Source: Lachnospiraceae bacterium | GTDB taxonomy: Bacteria; Bacillota; Clostridia; Lachnospirales; Lachnospiraceae | NCBI GenBank assembly: GCA_021769135.1 | Contig: JAETTM010000001.1 | Coordinates: 76,366 to 140,365 of the forward strand | Length of the DNA stretch: 64,000 nt | Reading direction: 5' to 3' | In this document: positions 9,344 to 18,640 of the stretch, one piece after another | Layout: each line of letters begins with the position of its first letter | Position numbering within the stretch: position 1 is the first letter of the stretch | Translations under genes and position numbers: made by a program | The notes under the pieces: generated by a model | The model's database searches: none | Seen by the model: the letters and a program-made list of their open reading frames with translations, nothing else | What the model was told of the DNA's origin: nothing

Positions 9344-10678
9344 TTATCTGTTCCTTACCCTTGCTTGTAAAACATACTGAAAAGCCTCATACATAAACCT
9401 TTCAGTTCCGTTCCCCAAGGAAAGGAGGCTATCTATCAGCTTCTTCTGTTCATCGCTCATTGGTATTTCCTTTGAACTTATCTTCTCTATCTCATATCCT
9501 GACTCATGAAATGTCCTTATAATCTCCTTGTAAGTAAACATATGAATATGGGTTTTATCCAACAATCCATACTCTGTATAAGTAAAATTCCCTTGCAACA
9601 ACTGTTCCATTACTGAAACATGCATTACATTAGGAATGCTAGCAATAATACATCCCCCTTCCCTCAAAAACTCCCTGCAATATTTTAGTATCTCCATCGG
9701 TTCATGCAGATGTTCCAAAACATCGCCAAAGAGGATGTAATCAAACATTTTTTTAGGAAAAGGCAAATTTTTATCTTCTATATTGTTCACTGCTACTTCA
9801 GCAAACTGTGATGCCAGTACCGCTGCATGGGCATTTAACTCCGTTCCATATACTTTTGCATCAGGATATCTGTTCTTAATTTCCATCAGCGTTCCGCCGT
9901 TGGCACACCCGATTTCCAAAAAAACCATCTCGTCATTCCCCGTATTTTCAATCAGCTGAATCAGGCCTTCATTATAACTGCTGAAATAGTGTACCCCCCA
10001 CTTTTCCTCCATTACATCTCTTTCCCACACAAATGCATCATTTTTGCTTTCTGTTGGAAGCTTCCATAAAAAAGCATTTGGGCAAACCATTAATTTTTTG
10101 CCGCCCATAACTACACGCAGACAATAGTCAGACATTATAGTATACATACTGTCTGCCTCTTCCCAAAATTCACCTATAAAATCCAACACATCTTTTTTCC
10201 ATAATATAGCGCCATGGTCCAGTACTATAGTCCTCCTGCTCTCTGTTTTCATTTCCCGGCCGGCTTCTTCAATGGCTTCTCCGAAATCACGAATTTTTCT
10301 ATGAATCAACTGCCCATAATATGCCTCAGTACATACACCCCCAACCGCCCCAATATCCTCATCTTCATACAATACTTCCGCCAAACGCTGCAGATATCGG
10401 GGAGTCAGTACATAATGCCCCTCCATAATCAGCAAATCTGTATCAATCTGCAATTCTTTTCTAACGCTGTTTATTACCTTCGCCCATCCCATGCTGCCTT
10501 CATCCATATATACATATGTTAAATCCGTCTGATCTTTTATCCACTCCCTTAAACCGTCCGTGGAGCCATTATCTACCACAACAAGCGATATTGGGCTATC
10601 ACAAAACAACCGAAAACTTTGTATCGTCTTTTTTATATTTTCCAGTTCGTTATATGCCAGTACTAAAACCGTAATCAT
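9344..10678 (-). CDS. GT2 glycosyltransferase-methyltransferase fusion (copy a)
   Basis: Same length (444 residues) and domain order as copy b: MITVLVLAYNE and DNGSTDG in the transferase half, MEGHYVLTP at the metal-motif position, and FLEIGCANGGTL plus DYILFGDVLEHLHEP in the methyltransferase half. Copies a and b are adjacent and alike, so this looks like a recent tandem duplication. Unlike b and c it has no LicD gene directly after it. Fifty-nine bases separate it from copy b. Confidence 0.87.
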   Translation of the reverse strand: MITVLVLAYNELENIKKTIQSFRLFCDSPISLVVVDNGSTDGLREWIKDQTDLTYVYMDEGSMGWAKVINSVRKELQIDTDLLIMEGHYVLTPRYLQRLAEVLYEDEDIGAVGGVCTEAYYGQLIHRKIRDFGEAIEEAGREMKTESRRTIVLDHGAILWKKDVLDFIGEFWEEADSMYTIMSDYCLRVVMGGKKLMVCPNAFLWKLPTESKNDAFVWERDVMEEKWGVHYFSSYNEGLIQLIENTGNDEMVFLEIGCANGGTLMEIKNRYPDAKVYGTELNAHAAVLASQFAEVAVNNIEDKNLPFPKKMFDYILFGDVLEHLHEPMEILKYCREFLREGGCIIASIPNVMHVSVMEQLLQGNFTYTEYGLLDKTHIHMFTYKEIIRTFHESGYEIEKISSKEIPMSDEQKKLIDSLLSLGNGTERFMYEAFQYVLQARVRNR

Positions 10679-10747
10679 ACGTCTTTCCTCTCTTATTTCG
10701 TCCTTAAAAAATTTTTCTCAAAATCGTTTCGCACACCCTTTTTCAGA

Positions 10748-11635
10748 TTATACATGAACAAGCTTAAAAATCGCATGATCCCCAAATCTTCGCTGGTTAC
10801 TTTCCTCCGCCACTTTCTCAAAAACTTTCACTACATCTCCATTCCAGAGCAAAACCGTATTTATCAATTCCTCTATCTTTTTAAAAGGAATTCCCGCAGT
10901 ATAAAGGTAGCTAATCAAAAACTGACCCGGTGTGGAATTATAAATAACTTCCTCAATTTCCAATCCGCACTTTTCACATAAGTACCCCATACTTTTCTCC
11001 GAATGCAAAAAAATATGTCTAGGAGCATCTAATTGATACCAGTTTACACCAAATTCAACCCACGCTGTATTAGGGAATACCGGTATATGTATTTCGCATC
11101 TTCCATCTTCCTTTAATAATCTTTTCACGCACTCCAGAGTTTCCAATGGATTCGCTATATGCTCAAAGGAATCCCCGAACCTGATCAAATCAAATTTCCC
11201 ATTCATTCCATTTATATCACATTTTTTAATATATACCCTGTCTCCATAGCGTATATCTTCATCAATGAAAGGGTCGCATCCATATAAATTTCCGTATCCA
11301 TGCTCTGCCTGTTCCAGCAGCCATTCCCCACTCCCGCATCCCACATCCAGAATCTTTCTTCCCGCATCCCCTTTTCCTTCAAATTCTATCTTTTTTCTTT
11401 CTGCAAAGCTATAATAATTATCAGAATAATAGTTTCCCAAATCTTCCGGTATTTTTGCAATCTGCATACAATTACAATTGCCACAGACAAAGTAATCGAA
11501 TTCCTCTCTTGTACCATACATCATTTCCTTTGCCGTATATGTTTTATTTATATTGCGCTTTCCGCATATTCGGCACACATGCTCCTCCATATGGTACATT
11601 TTTGCCTTGTACATTTCCCTTTCAAAATCTCCCAT
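10748..11635 (-). CDS. Methyltransferase with N-terminal zinc-type cysteine pairs
   Basis: 295 residues. The N-terminus carries CRIC at 21-24 and CGNC at 51-54, resembling the putative zinc-binding domain found in sugar C-methyltransferases. The SAM site KILDVGCGSGEWL follows at about 94-106, then DLIRFGDSFEHIANPLETL. It sits inside the glycan island between a StrF-like transferase and the GT2-methyltransferases, so a deoxysugar or glycan methyl transfer is likely. Class I methyltransferase is certain; the substrate is inferred. Confidence 0.82.
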   Translation of the reverse strand: MGDFEREMYKAKMYHMEEHVCRICGKRNINKTYTAKEMMYGTREEFDYFVCGNCNCMQIAKIPEDLGNYYSDNYYSFAERKKIEFEGKGDAGRKILDVGCGSGEWLLEQAEHGYGNLYGCDPFIDEDIRYGDRVYIKKCDINGMNGKFDLIRFGDSFEHIANPLETLECVKRLLKEDGRCEIHIPVFPNTAWVEFGVNWYQLDAPRHIFLHSEKSMGYLCEKCGLEIEEVIYNSTPGQFLISYLYTAGIPFKKIEELINTVLLWNGDVVKVFEKVAEESNQRRFGDHAIFKLVHV

Positions 11636-11658
11636 CTCTTCTTCTTTCCTCCAAAAAA

Positions 11659-12318
11659 TCAGCTATTTTTCATATATTCATCTAAAAATATCTTTCGATA
11701 CTTATTATGATTCCACAATGCCAGCACCTCTTTGTCATCATGGATAAACCATGTATGCTTTTGTACGGGTACTATAACACGTAACCCCTTTCTTCTTATT
11801 TCAAAACTATATGACAAGTCATAAAAATCCCATCCATCAAATAAATCTTCTCGCCAAGGAATATCATATTGTGTAGCCATAAGTAATCCATCTACCGCTT
11901 CTACCTCCCACCATCCGTCCCTAATCTTATCATATCTGTATTCCTCACATGGAATTTGCCCCGGAAAATCTCCTACTCTGTCTCCTTGCCACATTATCCC
12001 ATTTAAAGGCAATTTGGGCGAGCCAACCAATCCAATCACTCCAATATCCTTGTTAACCTTAAATATGGAAATGATATCATAAATAAAATATCGATTCACA
12101 ATAAATACGTCCTGATGCATGTAAATCTTATACTTTGCATCACTGCTATTCATTCCCTCATTATAGCCCGATGCCATGGAAGCAGCTTCCCTTATCTCCA
12201 AAATCTCCACCTCCACCCCATCCGGCACCTCCAGCCATTGGATATACCTGACACACTCTTCAAAAAACAAATTATCATTCACACATATAAGAAAACAAAC
12301 CTTATTTTCGTTCACCAT
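11659..12318 (-). CDS. StrF-like glycosyltransferase (copy 1)
   Basis: About 219 residues, close paralog of 4442-5110 with the same VCFLICVNDN strand, YNEGM, MHQD motif and GWDFYDLSYSFEIRRKG segment. ATG 12318 is preferred over an upstream GTG at 12330 because it forms a TAATG overlap with the preceding gene and matches the start of copy 2. It is paired with the same kind of unrecognised helical protein. A role in surface or flagellin glycan synthesis is inferred. Confidence 0.8.
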   Translation of the reverse strand: MVNENKVCFLICVNDNLFFEECVRYIQWLEVPDGVEVEILEIREAASMASGYNEGMNSSDAKYKIYMHQDVFIVNRYFIYDIISIFKVNKDIGVIGLVGSPKLPLNGIMWQGDRVGDFPGQIPCEEYRYDKIRDGWWEVEAVDGLLMATQYDIPWREDLFDGWDFYDLSYSFEIRRKGLRVIVPVQKHTWFIHDDKEVLALWNHNKYRKIFLDEYMKNS

Positions 12319-12977
12319 TATTTCCAGCACCGTTCCTCTATTGTCTTCATTACTTTTTTCTTATCAAAAATCCATGCCGCTTGCACTATTCCCTGAATAA
12401 AAACATGGGAAAATTTTTTTCTATTAATATAATCTATTATTTCATCAACCGGTTCTACTCCAAATTCTATCCTTCTGCATAAAAAAACAACTTTAAAATA
12501 AACATCCGTCAATTCTTGCATATTATGCAGTGACAAGACGGAAAGCTGCCCTTCTTCTTCCCATGGAGAATTTATTTCTTTTACAAAAATATCAATCACT
12601 ATCTTCAAAATGGAAAATTCCCAAAAATAGACGCATTTTGACTCCTTCAGCAAGGAATACCATACCATAATATCCATCCATGCCTCTACCATACCTTTTG
12701 ACATCAACATATTTATTTTGCACATAAATTGCTCTTTTAACTGCATGCTAATTTCAGATTCTTTTTCCAATTTTATAAAAATATTAGACGTATCTTCCTG
12801 TTTGCCATCTTCCTCCAACTTCCGTGTTATCGCAGCATCTATCATTTTATACTTACAAAGAGTGTTTAGTATGTTCCGTTCATCCTCTGAAAAGGTCTGC
12901 AGGATTTCTTTATCTTCTGTATTCCTCATCCAACAGTGTATCCTATCATTCAGCTTCATACAATCTTTTTCAGACAA
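12318..12977 (-). CDS. Uncharacterised helical partner of StrF-like transferase (copy 1)
   Basis: 219 residues, no recognised family, paralog of 5103-5774. Shared features are SEDERNIL near residue 30, MVEAWMDIMVWYSLLKE and VLSLHNMQELTDVYF in the middle, and an aromatic-acidic C-terminus. The start is probably TTG 12977, six bases after the GGAG of AAGGAGAAGG and overlapping the upstream CgeB-like gene by eight bases; ATG 12959 has no site. It overlaps the downstream StrF-like gene by one base. Confidence 0.68.
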   Translation of the reverse strand: MSEKDCMKLNDRIHCWMRNTEDKEILQTFSEDERNILNTLCKYKMIDAAITRKLEEDGKQEDTSNIFIKLEKESEISMQLKEQFMCKINMLMSKGMVEAWMDIMVWYSLLKESKCVYFWEFSILKIVIDIFVKEINSPWEEEGQLSVLSLHNMQELTDVYFKVVFLCRRIEFGVEPVDEIIDYINRKKFSHVFIQGIVQAAWIFDKKKVMKTIEERCWK

Positions 12978-14160
12978 AACCTTCTCCTTCCTGGCTTATA
13001 ATTTCCATTATAGTGTCCACTCTGCACTTATAGGTATGGGCTTCCCTGACTTTCCTGTACCCATTTTCTGCAATTTCCTTCCTTTCTTTCTCATGAGTCA
13101 GGTAATATTCTACCTTGCTCTCCAGGTCTCCATAGTCCGTATAATAAACATAATCTACTTCGTTTTGAAAATAATCATCATATTCCCTTTGATAATTACT
13201 CAGTAAAAATCCCCCATTTCCCATAATTTCAAAAGAACGCAGGGGAATTCCCGTCAGTATACTCTTCAGCGTAATATTCAAATTGATTTTAGAGCATCTA
13301 TATACCACAGGCGCCTCCCGCATCACCTCTGCTGTTCCGCAATTCCTCACTTTGGAAAGTTCCGGTGTGTCCTCATAAGTATATAAATTCACCTGATACT
13401 TCTGTGACAATAAGTCCAAAATCTCTTTTCTCTCCAACGCTGTAATCTGCCTCGCAAGAAAATAATGGGCATATACCCATTCCAGCCTTTCAAATCCATC
13501 TCTGTTCACTTCCAGCGGGCAGCAAGCCATCATATCCTCCATGATTCCCGGACAAAGCATCTGTTCCAACAGGAATTCTCCATAAATTTGTTTCTGCATC
13601 TGTATACATCCGTCCAAATATCCTTTGGTATATTCGCGAATACCATCCAGCCTTTCATAAAACCGATTCTTTTTCTCCTGATAAGTGGAACCAATAAAAG
13701 AAATCTGGGTCTGATAGTACTTCCTTTCACTGTTCGATATGGAATATGTATCATATCTTTTCACAGATGCTGCCATTGGCAGATGATAGACTGTATTTAT
13801 TCCCTTCCTCCACAAATCTTCACATGTTCCTCTATCAAAAATAAACACGTAATTATACGGGAAGCCAATAGTATTGGAATATAGCTGTATAAACGGACTG
13901 TCGAAGGTCCATGATACATATTTTACCCTGCATGCATTACAGGCAATGGAAATCACCGGAAAATAATTAAAGGAAAACACGAAATCGTACTTGCCGGATG
14001 CGATTTCCCTAATTATTTTTTCGCATAATTCCTGATTCAATCTGGTATTTTCCTTTTTTCGGGGAAATGGATAATAAGTCACATCCCATCCTCTGGCAGA
14101 AAACTCTTCCGCCATGTCCGGCTGTCCCAGGCTTTTCCATTCCATGAATAAGACCTTCAT
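12970..14160 (-). CDS. CgeB-like glycosyltransferase (copy 1)
   Basis: 396 residues. The N-terminal half is of DUF3880 type (MKVLFMEWKSLG, KYDFVFSFNYFPVISIAC, SWTFDSPF, FIFDRGTCEDL) and the C-terminal half is a group 1 transferase domain (KINLNITLKSILTGIPLRSF, EIMGNGGFLLSNYQ, YRKVREAHTY). It is one of three tandem paralogs (also 15326 and 16502). Triplication next to flagellin suggests sequential addition of several sugars, or variants with different donors. Acceptor and donor are unknown. Confidence 0.85.
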   Translation of the reverse strand: MKVLFMEWKSLGQPDMAEEFSARGWDVTYYPFPRKKENTRLNQELCEKIIREIASGKYDFVFSFNYFPVISIACNACRVKYVSWTFDSPFIQLYSNTIGFPYNYVFIFDRGTCEDLWRKGINTVYHLPMAASVKRYDTYSISNSERKYYQTQISFIGSTYQEKKNRFYERLDGIREYTKGYLDGCIQMQKQIYGEFLLEQMLCPGIMEDMMACCPLEVNRDGFERLEWVYAHYFLARQITALERKEILDLLSQKYQVNLYTYEDTPELSKVRNCGTAEVMREAPVVYRCSKINLNITLKSILTGIPLRSFEIMGNGGFLLSNYQREYDDYFQNEVDYVYYTDYGDLESKVEYYLTHEKERKEIAENGYRKVREAHTYKCRVDTIMEIISQEGEGFV

Positions 14161-14174
14161 AGCATTCTAGCCCC

Positions 14175-15308
14175 TTATAACTCATCATGCGTATCCAAAT
14201 CAATCTCGCTGATTTTAAAATACAAATTATGGTAAATAAACAAATTGCAGACAGAAAAAGGATATTGCTGTTTCCATGCCACATAGTTGAATATATTAGC
14301 TGAGTAAATGTTTCCGTTTTGAATTTCCTCCCACCATTTTTCCATAACCTTTCCCAATTCTTCATCTCTATGATTCCGCATGATGACTCTTCCATCGATT
14401 AACCCATTATGTTCCGGATATCCTTCTTTCCGGTATCTAAGCATCGCCTTCCGGATTTTTATATTCAATTCATCTGTTCCCATCTGCGTTACAGACATAT
14501 CCTCGTACATGCAGTCTTTCTCTGCATTCAAAAAAGTCAATAAGCTCATCCCATCTCCATAGACCTTACCAAACCGCAGAATATCGCCTGTAATAGTAAT
14601 ATCCGGGGCAATCCATACGCTGTAATCATACTCCTTCAACAGCTTATGCGCCATAATTTTATATTTACTTTCTAAAAGTGCTTTATGAACTTCCTCCATA
14701 TCTGCCTGTTCATCCACTTGCTCCACGGCGCAGAATTTCCATACTCCTTCTTTTTTTCCCCATTTCTCCTCATCATCTGTAAAACAAAGATAATCTACCC
14801 GTGCACTAACTTCCTCTGGCTGATTCAAGACACCCTCGCCCAACAGGCAGGTATATACTACACCTTTCCCTTCCCCTAATGCATACGTCTCTCCTCTAGC
14901 AAAAACCTTTTGCCTCTCCCTGTGCAGACGGTATTGCATCTGAGCATTGGCAGTTCCCAAATCAATAATCATCTGACGGTACGGTTTTTGGCGGAAAATC
15001 TTCTCTTCTTCATCCAAAGCAGTATAAAAAATCTGGTAAGTACACTCAAACAGGTGCAGAATACGGCCGCATTCCTCCATATCCTTTCTTTTTACTGCTT
15101 CCGCCAGACATTCCTTATAGATTTCCGGCAGGTTTCCAAACCCATAATTCGGCCGGCTTCCTATACAGTCCCAAAATGATTTTCCCAACGTATATTCCAT
15201 CAGGTTGTTTATCTCGTCTGTGGGAAAGCTATCCTGCTGAATTTGCCCGGATCTTAGTGCTCTTCGAATTTTTTCTATCAAATTAATAACTTTTTCATCA
15301 ACTCTCAT
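14175..15308 (-). CDS. DUF616-type glycosyltransferase-like protein
   Basis: 377 residues. Residues from about 150 onward match the DUF616/TOD1-like pattern: KGVVYTCLLGEG, DYLCFTDDEE, WKFCAVE, KYKIMAHKLLKEYDYSVWIA in place of a DxD strand, then MRNH and a WKQQYPFSVC-type end. The first 140 residues are helical and family-unknown. It is inserted between CgeB-like copies 1 and 2. It is probably another sugar transferase of the island; assignment is by motif only. Confidence 0.65.
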   Translation of the reverse strand: MRVDEKVINLIEKIRRALRSGQIQQDSFPTDEINNLMEYTLGKSFWDCIGSRPNYGFGNLPEIYKECLAEAVKRKDMEECGRILHLFECTYQIFYTALDEEEKIFRQKPYRQMIIDLGTANAQMQYRLHRERQKVFARGETYALGEGKGVVYTCLLGEGVLNQPEEVSARVDYLCFTDDEEKWGKKEGVWKFCAVEQVDEQADMEEVHKALLESKYKIMAHKLLKEYDYSVWIAPDITITGDILRFGKVYGDGMSLLTFLNAEKDCMYEDMSVTQMGTDELNIKIRKAMLRYRKEGYPEHNGLIDGRVIMRNHRDEELGKVMEKWWEEIQNGNIYSANIFNYVAWKQQYPFSVCNLFIYHNLYFKISEIDLDTHDEL

Positions 15309-15325
15309 TTCATGCCACCATCCAT

Positions 15326-16498
15326 CTATCCAATTTTCATAATTTCCAGCATTGCATCAAACCGGTTTTGATACGTATGGTATTTTTTCACCTTTTCATA
15401 TCCATTCTTTGCAACCGCCTGCCGCTCTTCCTCATGGGTCAGGTAATATTCCGTTTTCTGGAGTAAATCCTCATAACTGTCATAATAAGCGAAATCAACT
15501 CCAGGTTCAAAATAATCCAAAAAATCCGTCTGGTAATTAGTCATCAGAAAACCGCCACTCCCCATTATTTCAAAGGCGCGAAGAGGAATCCCTGTCCTGA
15601 TGGAGCGTAGAGTAATATTCAAATTAATTTTAGAACACCTGAAAATATAACAGGATTCCTTTCTATAGGCTGCTGTTCCCCGGTTAATAATATGCGGAAG
15701 AGACGGTGTTTTTTTATGAGTATACAGATAACACGGGTATCGTTCAGAAAGCAGCGACAAAACCTCCTGACGTTCCATAGAGGTAATCCACTGTGCTAAT
15801 AAGACCTGTGCAAAATACTTTTCATAGCTGAAAAGGCAGTCCTCATACATGTTTCCCGCATATATTTTCCTCATCTCGCTTATAATATCCGGTGTCAGCA
15901 TATCCTCCATGATAAGATTCCCGTAGATGCGTTTCTGCGCCTGCACTAACCCATCCATGTATCCTTTTGTATAATCATCCAGGAGGTTCAAACCCCTGTA
16001 TCCCTTATAACGGTTCTCCGTGTAAGTGGAGCCGACAAAAGAAATCGGAATCCCATATACTTCTTCTATCTCTTCATCCATCTCATAGCTGTCATAGCGC
16101 TCCACATCAGACGCCAACGGCAGATAGTATACCGTATTGATTCCTTTTCTCTTCAATTCCATATAATCCGCTTTATCAAAGATAAAGATATAATTATAGG
16201 GGGAGACTACTGTACAATGCCACAGGGACATCAGCGGGCTGTCATATATCCATGCCGAATAGGGTACCTTACATACATTACAGGCAATGGAAACAACAGG
16301 AAAGAAATTCCATGAGAACACAAAATCATAATCTTTCCCTGAGATTATTTCTATTAATTCCTGTTCCACACGCTGGTTGGAATAAGCATTCTCCTTCCGG
16401 CTGATTCTATGCTCGTCCACTTCATATCCACGTCTGTCTAATTCCTTCCGTACATCATTCCCGCCAAAAGACTCCCATGTGATATATAATATTTTCAT
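15326..16498 (-). CDS. CgeB-like glycosyltransferase (copy 2)
   Basis: 390 residues, same architecture as copies 1 and 3: MKILYITWESFGG, DYDFVFSWNFFPVVSIAC, FIFDKADYMELKRKGI, SFVGSTYTENR, and the C-terminal KINLNITLRSIRTGIPLRAF plus FEPGVDFAYYDSYEDL. Its start lies three bases after the upstream stop with an AAGGAG site inside the upstream gene's end. It belongs to the flagellin-linked glycan island. Confidence 0.85.
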   Translation of the reverse strand: MKILYITWESFGGNDVRKELDRRGYEVDEHRISRKENAYSNQRVEQELIEIISGKDYDFVFSWNFFPVVSIACNVCKVPYSAWIYDSPLMSLWHCTVVSPYNYIFIFDKADYMELKRKGINTVYYLPLASDVERYDSYEMDEEIEEVYGIPISFVGSTYTENRYKGYRGLNLLDDYTKGYMDGLVQAQKRIYGNLIMEDMLTPDIISEMRKIYAGNMYEDCLFSYEKYFAQVLLAQWITSMERQEVLSLLSERYPCYLYTHKKTPSLPHIINRGTAAYRKESCYIFRCSKINLNITLRSIRTGIPLRAFEIMGSGGFLMTNYQTDFLDYFEPGVDFAYYDSYEDLLQKTEYYLTHEEERQAVAKNGYEKVKKYHTYQNRFDAMLEIMKIG

Positions 16499-16501
16499 GA
16501 C

Positions 16502-17677
16502 CTACAGCTCCTTCATCCGCATCAAAAGATATTCTATCCTATCCCGATAGGTATGTCCGGCCTTTACTTTTTGATAGCCATTCCGGGCAATCTCCAATCT
16601 TTCCTCCTCGTGGTTCATATAATAATCCGCCAATTCCAACAACTCTTCGCGGCTGGAATAATATACATAATCCACCCCCGGCTCAAAATACTCTAAAAAA
16701 TCCTCCTGATAATTCGTCAGCAAGAAGCCCCCGCATCCCATAATATCCATAGCACGCAACGGGATACCTGTATGAATGCTGCGCAGTGTCATGTTCAGAT
16801 TAATCTTGGAGTTCTTGAATACAATGGGCATTTCCTTCTCATAATCCACTGGTCCGCAGTTCATGACATGTTCCATATCCGGAGTCTGTTCTGGAGTAAA
16901 CAGCTTCACAAAATATCTTTGCCCCAGAAGTTCCAGCTGTTCCCGCCTCTGCTCCCCCGTCAGCTTCCTCGCCAAAAAATAGTTTGCATAAATCCATGCA
17001 TCCGTTTCCCACTCATCCGCCCCTTTTTGAATCGGACAGACTCTCTGCAATTCCCGAAGGATGTTATCAGTCAGCAACTCCTCCAGTATAAAGCTCCCAT
17101 ACAGTTCTCCCTGCATTTTCATAATTCCATTCAGATAACCTGACGTATACTCATTCACACCATTTATCAGCTGGAAAAAGTCCTGCCGCTTCTCATTATA
17201 CGTAGAGCCTACAAAAGAAATGTCCGCTCCATAACATTCTTTTTCCCCTTCCCCTATTATCATACTGTCATAATAATCCACTGGCGCTGCCATGGGCAGA
17301 TAAAACGCATTTTTCAAGCCATTTCTTTTAAAATCATAAAATAAGGATTTATCAAAGAAAAAAATATAATTAGTATCCAACATTGTATATTTAGAATAAA
17401 GAAGCAAAAAAGGAGTATCATATATCCATGCAGCATATTTTACATTACTCTCATTGCATGCTTTCGCTGCTACCGGAAAAAAATTAAATGAAAATACAAA
17501 ATCATACTTCTCCTCTTTTAATCTTTCCGTTAACCGATGATACAGTGGTTCATTCTCACGCATATTTTCACTGCCAAAAGGGAAAGGGAAAATATCCACC
17601 CTGCAATCCGCTCTGCGAAGTTCTTTGATAACATACTCATGTGCAAAACTATCCCATTCCAACATCAATATTCTCAT
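16502..17677 (-). CDS. CgeB-like glycosyltransferase (copy 3)
   Basis: 391 residues: MRILMLEWDSFAHEYV, KYDFVFSFNFFPVAAKAC, FFFDKSLFYDFKRNG, SFVGSTYNEKR, KINLNMTLRSIHTGIPLRAM and FEPGVDYVYYSSREEL. It is the first gene of the island after flagellin and begins only about 40 bases beyond the flagellin terminator hairpin. I see no convincing promoter between, so expression may depend on read-through from the sigma-28 flagellin promoter. It is likely the first or a core transferase of flagellin glycosylation. Confidence 0.85.
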   Translation of the reverse strand: MRILMLEWDSFAHEYVIKELRRADCRVDIFPFPFGSENMRENEPLYHRLTERLKEEKYDFVFSFNFFPVAAKACNESNVKYAAWIYDTPFLLLYSKYTMLDTNYIFFFDKSLFYDFKRNGLKNAFYLPMAAPVDYYDSMIIGEGEKECYGADISFVGSTYNEKRQDFFQLINGVNEYTSGYLNGIMKMQGELYGSFILEELLTDNILRELQRVCPIQKGADEWETDAWIYANYFLARKLTGEQRREQLELLGQRYFVKLFTPEQTPDMEHVMNCGPVDYEKEMPIVFKNSKINLNMTLRSIHTGIPLRAMDIMGCGGFLLTNYQEDFLEYFEPGVDYVYYSSREELLELADYYMNHEEERLEIARNGYQKVKAGHTYRDRIEYLLMRMKEL

Positions 17678-17701
17678 ACCATATCTCCATGTCCTATACT
17701 A

Positions 17702-17742
17702 ATTTTTATATAAAAAGAGAGCTGGAATTTCCAGCTCTCTTT
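17702..17742 (-). terminator. Flagellin intrinsic terminator
   Basis: A near-perfect hairpin, 17714-17742, with AGAGAGCTGGAA pairing across a short loop, followed in the minus direction by a T-rich run (17702-17713). It lies about 45 bases after the flagellin stop and before the glycosyltransferase island. Confidence 0.85.
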
Positions 17743-17785
17743 GAAACACACTGTAAAGTGCTGTACTTCGCAAATATCTAACAAT

Positions 17786-18634
17786 TTACTGAAGTAAGGA
17801 TAATACACCCTGATTTGTCTGGTTAGCCTGTGCCAACATAGCCTGACCTGCCTGAGCAAGAATCTGATTGTTGGAGTAAGTAACCATAGATTTAGCCATA
17901 TCTGTATCACGGATACGGGATTCAGCCGCTGTTGTGTTCTCAACGATGTTATCCAAGTTGTTAATTGTATGCTCCAAACGGTTCTGAACAGCACCAAGAG
18001 CGGAACGCTGAGAAGCAACTCTTTCAAGAGCCGAGCTAACTACCGTAATAAAGCTTGCAACCTGTGAATATTCTGTTGCAGCACTCCAAGACTGATTTGT
18101 CAAGCTAGCATGAATTTCTGTAGCTTTCATGTTGGAAATCGCAACGCTCATAGTTTCATTAGACTCATTACCAACCTGGAACGAAAAACTCTTTGCAGCA
18201 GTATTGCCCTTGCCGTCGCTTCCGTATAATACCTTTTGGTCATTAAATTTCGTTGTGGAAGCAACACGGTCAATTTCACTAACCAGCTGGTTGATTTCGT
18301 CTGCAATGTACTGCTTCTGAGTTGTAGTATAAGTACCGTTAGCAGCTTTAACTGTCAGCTCGTTCATTCTCTGAAGCATGTCATGCACTTCATTCAAAGC
18401 ACCTTCAGCAGACTGTACTAAAGAAACACCATCCTGAGCGTTGGTAGAAGCCTGATCCAAACCTCTAATCTGACGTCTCATTTTCTCTGAAACGGAAAGG
18501 CCTGCTGCATCATCTGCTGCACGGTTAATCCTGTAACCGGAAGCCAGTCTTTCTGTCTGCTTAGCCTGTGTGTTTGTTGTGATGCCTAACATCCTGTTAG
18601 AGTTCATAGCTGTGATATTGTGTTGTACTACCAT
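17786..18634 (-). CDS. hag: Flagellin
   Basis: 282 residues, the filament subunit secreted by the flagellar export system. Both conserved ends are clear: MVVQHNITAMNSNRMLGIT with LASGYRINRAADDAAGLSVS at the N-terminus, and ILAQAGQAMLAQANQ near the C-terminus, which ends VLSLLQ. Only about 60-70 residues lie between the D1 arms, so there is almost no variable outer domain. That makes glycans added by the adjacent island a likely main surface decoration (inference). A sigma-28 promoter and a leader with two possible CsrA sites precede it; AAGGAGG sits before the ATG. Confidence 0.97.
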   Translation of the reverse strand: MVVQHNITAMNSNRMLGITTNTQAKQTERLASGYRINRAADDAAGLSVSEKMRRQIRGLDQASTNAQDGVSLVQSAEGALNEVHDMLQRMNELTVKAANGTYTTTQKQYIADEINQLVSEIDRVASTTKFNDQKVLYGSDGKGNTAAKSFSFQVGNESNETMSVAISNMKATEIHASLTNQSWSAATEYSQVASFITVVSSALERVASQRSALGAVQNRLEHTINNLDNIVENTTAAESRIRDTDMAKSMVTYSNNQILAQAGQAMLAQANQTNQGVLSLLQ

Positions 18635-18640
18635 ATTATA

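Noticed and set aside
17674-18027. Open frame on the minus strand across the flagellin 3' end and terminator
   Set aside because: It lies in another frame of the flagellin gene and runs through its terminator hairpin; the product is low-complexity with no family features.
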